Origin: Streptomyces sp. SID8352
GTDB taxonomy: Bacteria > Actinomycetota > Actinomycetes > Streptomycetales > Streptomycetaceae
Assembly (NCBI RefSeq): GCF_009862265.1
Contig: NZ_WWGX01000043.1
Coordinates: 122,277 to 186,276 of the forward strand
Reading direction: 5' to 3'
Length of the DNA stretch: 64,000 nucleotides
Positions 61,486-64,000 of this stretch are shown one piece after another. The notes under the pieces are model-generated. The model ran no database searches and was not told where the DNA came from. It saw nothing but the letters and a program-made list of their open reading frames with translations. The position numbers and the translations under genes are program-made. Each line of letters starts with the position of its first letter. Position 1 is the first letter of the stretch.

Positions 61486-62727
61486 TCATCGGAGCAGCAG
61501 CAGTACGGCGCAGGTGACGGAACCGGCCACCGCGAGCAGCACCAGGGCGGTCCAGGAGAGGGCGTAGCCGGTGTAGACCCGGCGGGCCCGCGGCGGATAG
61601 GCGGCGACGGCGTCCCGGCCGCCGCGCCGCAGCGCCAGATAGGTCCGGGTCTCCGGGGCGAGGTTGGCGGCGCCCAGCAGGTGGCAGAGCATCCGGTAGC
61701 CGTCCAGCGGGGGCAGCGGCACCAGGTTGCTCAGGGCCTGGACGGTGCCGACGAACAGCATCCCGGTCAGCACCGGGCGCACCGGGTCGGAGGGGTCCAG
61801 GAGGGACCACCACAGCGCGAGGGGCAGCAGGAGCACGAGGTTGACGTACGCGCCGGCCCCGGCGACCACCAGTTTGGCCCGCAGGCCGGGCAGGAACAGG
61901 TAGTTGTCGACGGTGCAGTACATCATCAGGGTCGGGAAGCGCCAGCGCAGTCCGATCTCGGAGACCACGCCGCCGTAGTGCCGGGCGGCGACGCCGTGGG
62001 CCAGCTCGTGCAGGCAGATGCTGAACCAGAGGAACACCGCGAACGGCACCAGCGCCGAGGGCCGCCCCAGCAGCTCCAGCGTTCCGTCGACGAGGGCCGC
62101 CGGACGGGCCAGCAGGGCGGCCGTCATCGTCAGAACGGCTGCGAGTAAAGGGAGTTGGACCCACGGCCGCAGCAGCGGGCGCAGCGGGCGGTACAGGCGG
62201 CCGGTGGTCGCGTGGGCGTCCGCGACGGTCCGGCGGCTGCCCTTCCAGAAGCCCCCGGTGCGGGCCGGCGCCGGCCCGGGCGGGGCGGGGTCGGGGGAGT
62301 CGGCGAGCAGGCCCCGGGTGCCGAGCAGACCCAGCAGCCGCGTCCACTGCTCCTCGGGGAGCCGCAGGCGGAACCGGTCCGCGTACGCGGACACCAGATC
62401 GTCCAGGTTCCGGGTGCCGTCGAGGCGGCTGATGACGAAGTGCTCCTTGGGACCGACCTCGAACGCGGCGCCGCTGACCGGGTGTTTGATCAGGTGCACG
62501 GTGCGCGGACCGCGCAGCAGCGGCGGGCTGATCAGCACCCCCGGGCGCAGCGCCGGCCGGTAGGCGCGCACGGCTGCGGACCGCTCGGCGGCGGACGGGG
62601 CCGCAGGGGCCGTCGGGGCCGAACGGCCGCCGGAGGAAGGGACGGTGGGGGAAAGGCCGGTGGTGGAGGCGCCCGCGGCCGGGGCCGCCGCGGAGGGTCT
62701 CCCGGCGGAGCGGTCGGCGGCGCTCAC
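61486..62727 (-). CDS. M50-family membrane metallopeptidase with PqqD-like N-terminal domain
   Basis: A 413-residue membrane protein. After a disordered Ala/Ser start, residues 55-145 look like a PqqD/RRE-type winged helix (TVHLIKHPVSGAAFEV, HFVISRLDGTRNLDDLVSAY). Membrane helices begin near 190, and the zinc motif HELAH is at 240-244. A second metal ligand is in LPPLDGYRM, which is typical of site-2 proteases. It likely cleaves a substrate in the membrane, plausibly the modified precursor peptide; this is inference. The GTG start overlaps the SpaB-C gene stop as GTGA. Confidence 0.87.
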   Translation of the reverse strand: MSAADRSAGRPSAAAPAAGASTTGLSPTVPSSGGRSAPTAPAAPSAAERSAAVRAYRPALRPGVLISPPLLRGPRTVHLIKHPVSGAAFEVGPKEHFVISRLDGTRNLDDLVSAYADRFRLRLPEEQWTRLLGLLGTRGLLADSPDPAPPGPAPARTGGFWKGSRRTVADAHATTGRLYRPLRPLLRPWVQLPLLAAVLTMTAALLARPAALVDGTLELLGRPSALVPFAVFLWFSICLHELAHGVAARHYGGVVSEIGLRWRFPTLMMYCTVDNYLFLPGLRAKLVVAGAGAYVNLVLLLPLALWWSLLDPSDPVRPVLTGMLFVGTVQALSNLVPLPPLDGYRMLCHLLGAANLAPETRTYLALRRGGRDAVAAYPPRARRVYTGYALSWTALVLLAVAGSVTCAVLLLLR

Positions 62728-63872
62728 GAGGCCCCCTGTCGTCCGGCGGCCGGTTCCCGCAGCACCCTGCCCAGGACGAAGGCCAGATACGCCTCGTCCC
62801 GGATGGTGACGTGCAGCCGGTTGTTGGTCATGTGCATGTACGGCGAGAGCAGGCGGGGCAGCACCGCCGGCACATGGGTAACGGGCACCAGCGGCGCCGC
62901 GTCCGGCTCCTCGGTCCGCCGCTGCCCGCTGTCCTCGCGGGCCGGACCCTCCCAGGCGGGGAAGGCCAGCCCGCCCCGCACGGCCAGCTCCTCCACCCCC
63001 GCGCGCAGCTCCAGGCAGTGCTCGGCCCAGCGGCGCAGGAACGCCGGGAGCCTGCTGAGGTCACCGCCGTCCACGGCCCGCCGGATCCGCGCGAACCGGG
63101 CCCCCAGCGTGGGCGCCATCCGCTCGTACGTCCGCTCGTACTCGGTCGAGCCGATGAAGCCGGTGCCGGGGAACAGCCGGTGCCAGAAGGCGTAGTAGGA
63201 GTCCAGGTACTCCGCGAGCCGATCCTCCTCGGGCAGGAAGCAGCTCGCCATCACCATCATGAGCTGGGCGGAGGTGCCCAGGAGCACCGTCCGCAGGTGC
63301 AGGTTCATGCCGCGGTACGCCTCCAGGACCAGGTCGCTGGAGTGCCGGAAGTGCCACTCGGCGAGCCGGACCCCGGCCGGGCCGCCGTACTTGGCGTACT
63401 CCGGGGCGTACGGCTCGTAGGAGAAGGAGTTGTTGGGCCGCAGGTTCATCCGGCCGTCGGCGCCCATGTACGCGTCCCGGTCCCCGTCGGGGAACTCGAT
63501 GTCGAAGAGCGCGTTGTAGAAGTCCCTCAGGAAGCCCGAGTCGACCTCGTACAGGGCCGGGCGGGAGGCGAGGAAGGAGCGGATCGCCTCCTCCGCGCGG
63601 CGCCGTACCTCCGCCTCGGCCGCCGGGCCGCTGGGCCGCAGGCGCAGCCGCACATGCGGGCCCTCCAGCCAGTAGTTGATGAAGAAGTGGCCGGACAGCA
63701 GGCCGTCCCCGGTGAGCGAGTCCACCAGCGGGCGGACGCAGTTGACCAGGAGCGGCTGCGGGTTGGCGGCGTAGAAGACGTGCAGCGCCAGCCAGGGGGC
63801 GTCCCCCTCGGCGTCCGCCGCCCGGGTGTCCAGGGGAGCCGGGAAGGCCGCGGGTTCGGTCAGTTCGGGCAT
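62724..63872 (-). CDS. Thiopeptide-type bacteriocin biosynthesis protein (SpaB C-terminal domain)
   Basis: A 382-residue homologue of the LanB elimination domain. Hallmarks are WLALHVFYAANPQPLL near the start, HFFINYWLEGPHVRLRLR (about 62-79), and LSPYMHMTNNRLHVTIRDEAYLAFVL at the end. Split SpaB-C proteins act with a LanB N-terminal domain to eliminate glutamyl groups and make dehydroamino acids in thiopeptides and goadsporin-like peptides. Its ATG overlaps the partial upstream gene by 13 nt. No activity can be proved from sequence. Confidence 0.9.
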   Translation of the reverse strand: MPELTEPAAFPAPLDTRAADAEGDAPWLALHVFYAANPQPLLVNCVRPLVDSLTGDGLLSGHFFINYWLEGPHVRLRLRPSGPAAEAEVRRRAEEAIRSFLASRPALYEVDSGFLRDFYNALFDIEFPDGDRDAYMGADGRMNLRPNNSFSYEPYAPEYAKYGGPAGVRLAEWHFRHSSDLVLEAYRGMNLHLRTVLLGTSAQLMMVMASCFLPEEDRLAEYLDSYYAFWHRLFPGTGFIGSTEYERTYERMAPTLGARFARIRRAVDGGDLSRLPAFLRRWAEHCLELRAGVEELAVRGGLAFPAWEGPAREDSGQRRTEEPDAAPLVPVTHVPAVLPRLLSPYMHMTNNRLHVTIRDEAYLAFVLGRVLREPAAGRQGAS

Positions 63873-64000
63873 GACGGGGCGACCTCCCGGTCGGAGTGCG
63901 GCAGGGGGCGGGTGGTGAAGGTCTCCACGGCGAGCTCGGCCACGTGCCGGCCGCGCGGGGAGGTGAGGTGGAGGCCGTCCTCGGAGGGGAGCATCTCCCG
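63860..64000 (-). CDS. Partial gene, possibly LanB-type dehydratase N-domain (3' end only)
   Basis: The frame enters from beyond the window and ends in TGA at 63860, giving 46 residues: REMLPSEDGLHL..., then a GRHVAELAVETF segment and DREVAPSCPN at the end. It overlaps the SpaB-C start by 13 nt. In split LanB systems the glutamylation domain precedes SpaB-C in this way, and the RGRHVAELAV stretch fits a LanB end, but too little is visible to be sure. Confidence 0.45.
   Translation of the reverse strand, partial: REMLPSEDGLHLTSPRGRHVAELAVETFTTRPLPHSDREVAPSCPN

Noticed and set aside
61486..62727. Daptide-type cluster suggested by an M50 peptidase beside ABC genes
   Set aside because: The daptide aminotransferase and dehydrogenase set is absent, while YcaO and SpaB-C are present, which fits azoline and dehydroamino-acid chemistry instead.
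1..64000. tRNA, rRNA, transposase or phage genes
   Set aside because: No cloverleaf, ribosomal segment, transposase motif or integrase was recognised on either strand. Rare divergent tRNAs could be missed by eye.

Overview
The window is high-GC actinobacterial DNA (third codon positions nearly all G or C, GTG and TTG starts, purine-rich Shine-Dalgarno sequences) and almost certainly comes from a Streptomyces chromosome. From memory, not checked here, the gene order follows the S. coelicolor stretch running from the biotin genes (about SCO1246) down to an ATP-dependent DNA ligase (about SCO1202). It is therefore mostly ordinary arm-proximal chromosome, with accessory material towards the right end.

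Left part (1-21.6 kb): a biotin operon bioB-bioA-bioD with divergent bioF; an XRE/DUF397/RsbW-like ATPase trio of the WhiJ/AbaA type; an NlpC/P60 wall hydrolase behind a c-di-AMP (ydaO) riboswitch; a secreted tripeptidyl-aminopeptidase-like enzyme; a PlsC acyltransferase; a solo XRE regulator; a secreted protease fusing an M4 and an M28 peptidase; a ProP-like transporter; an RpiB-like isomerase; and an arginine/ornithine operon (ddaH-like, rocD) with an adjacent Lrp regulator.

Middle (21.7-42 kb): a LytTR two-component system flanking a sodium/solute symporter and its small partner; CtaG; phosphofructokinase; the MurT-GatD peptidoglycan amidation pair; peptide deformylase; a TetR/acyl-CoA dehydrogenase divergent pair; a CYP158A-type P450 (biflaviolin synthase type) directly behind a decayed rppA (tetrahydroxynaphthalene synthase) pseudogene; an aldehyde dehydrogenase; a DNA ligase-NUDIX pair with a pentanucleotide repeat in the ligase 5' region; an XRE-cupin regulator; and several small conserved proteins.

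Right part (42.4-64 kb), two operons on the minus strand. The first encodes two DUF4132-type proteins, a MoxR AAA+ ATPase, a DUF5682 protein fused to a von Willebrand A domain, and a SWIM zinc-finger protein. It is the Streptomyces counterpart of E. coli yehI-yehL-yehM-yehP-yehQ, a poorly understood chaperone-like or conflict-type system. The second, cut by the window end, looks like a thiazole/oxazole-modified RiPP pathway: a fragment that may be a LanB-type dehydratase, a SpaB-C/thiopeptide-type protein, an M50 peptidase with a PqqD-like N-terminus, an ABC exporter, a fused YcaO cyclodehydratase and an M20 peptidase. Nearly all junctions overlap by 4 nt. No precursor peptide is visible inside the window.

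The most notable points are the rppA pseudogene beside an intact P450, the YehM-YehP fusion, the RiPP operon, the M4-M28 fusion, and the repeat tract before the ligase. No tRNA, rRNA, insertion sequence or CRISPR array was seen.
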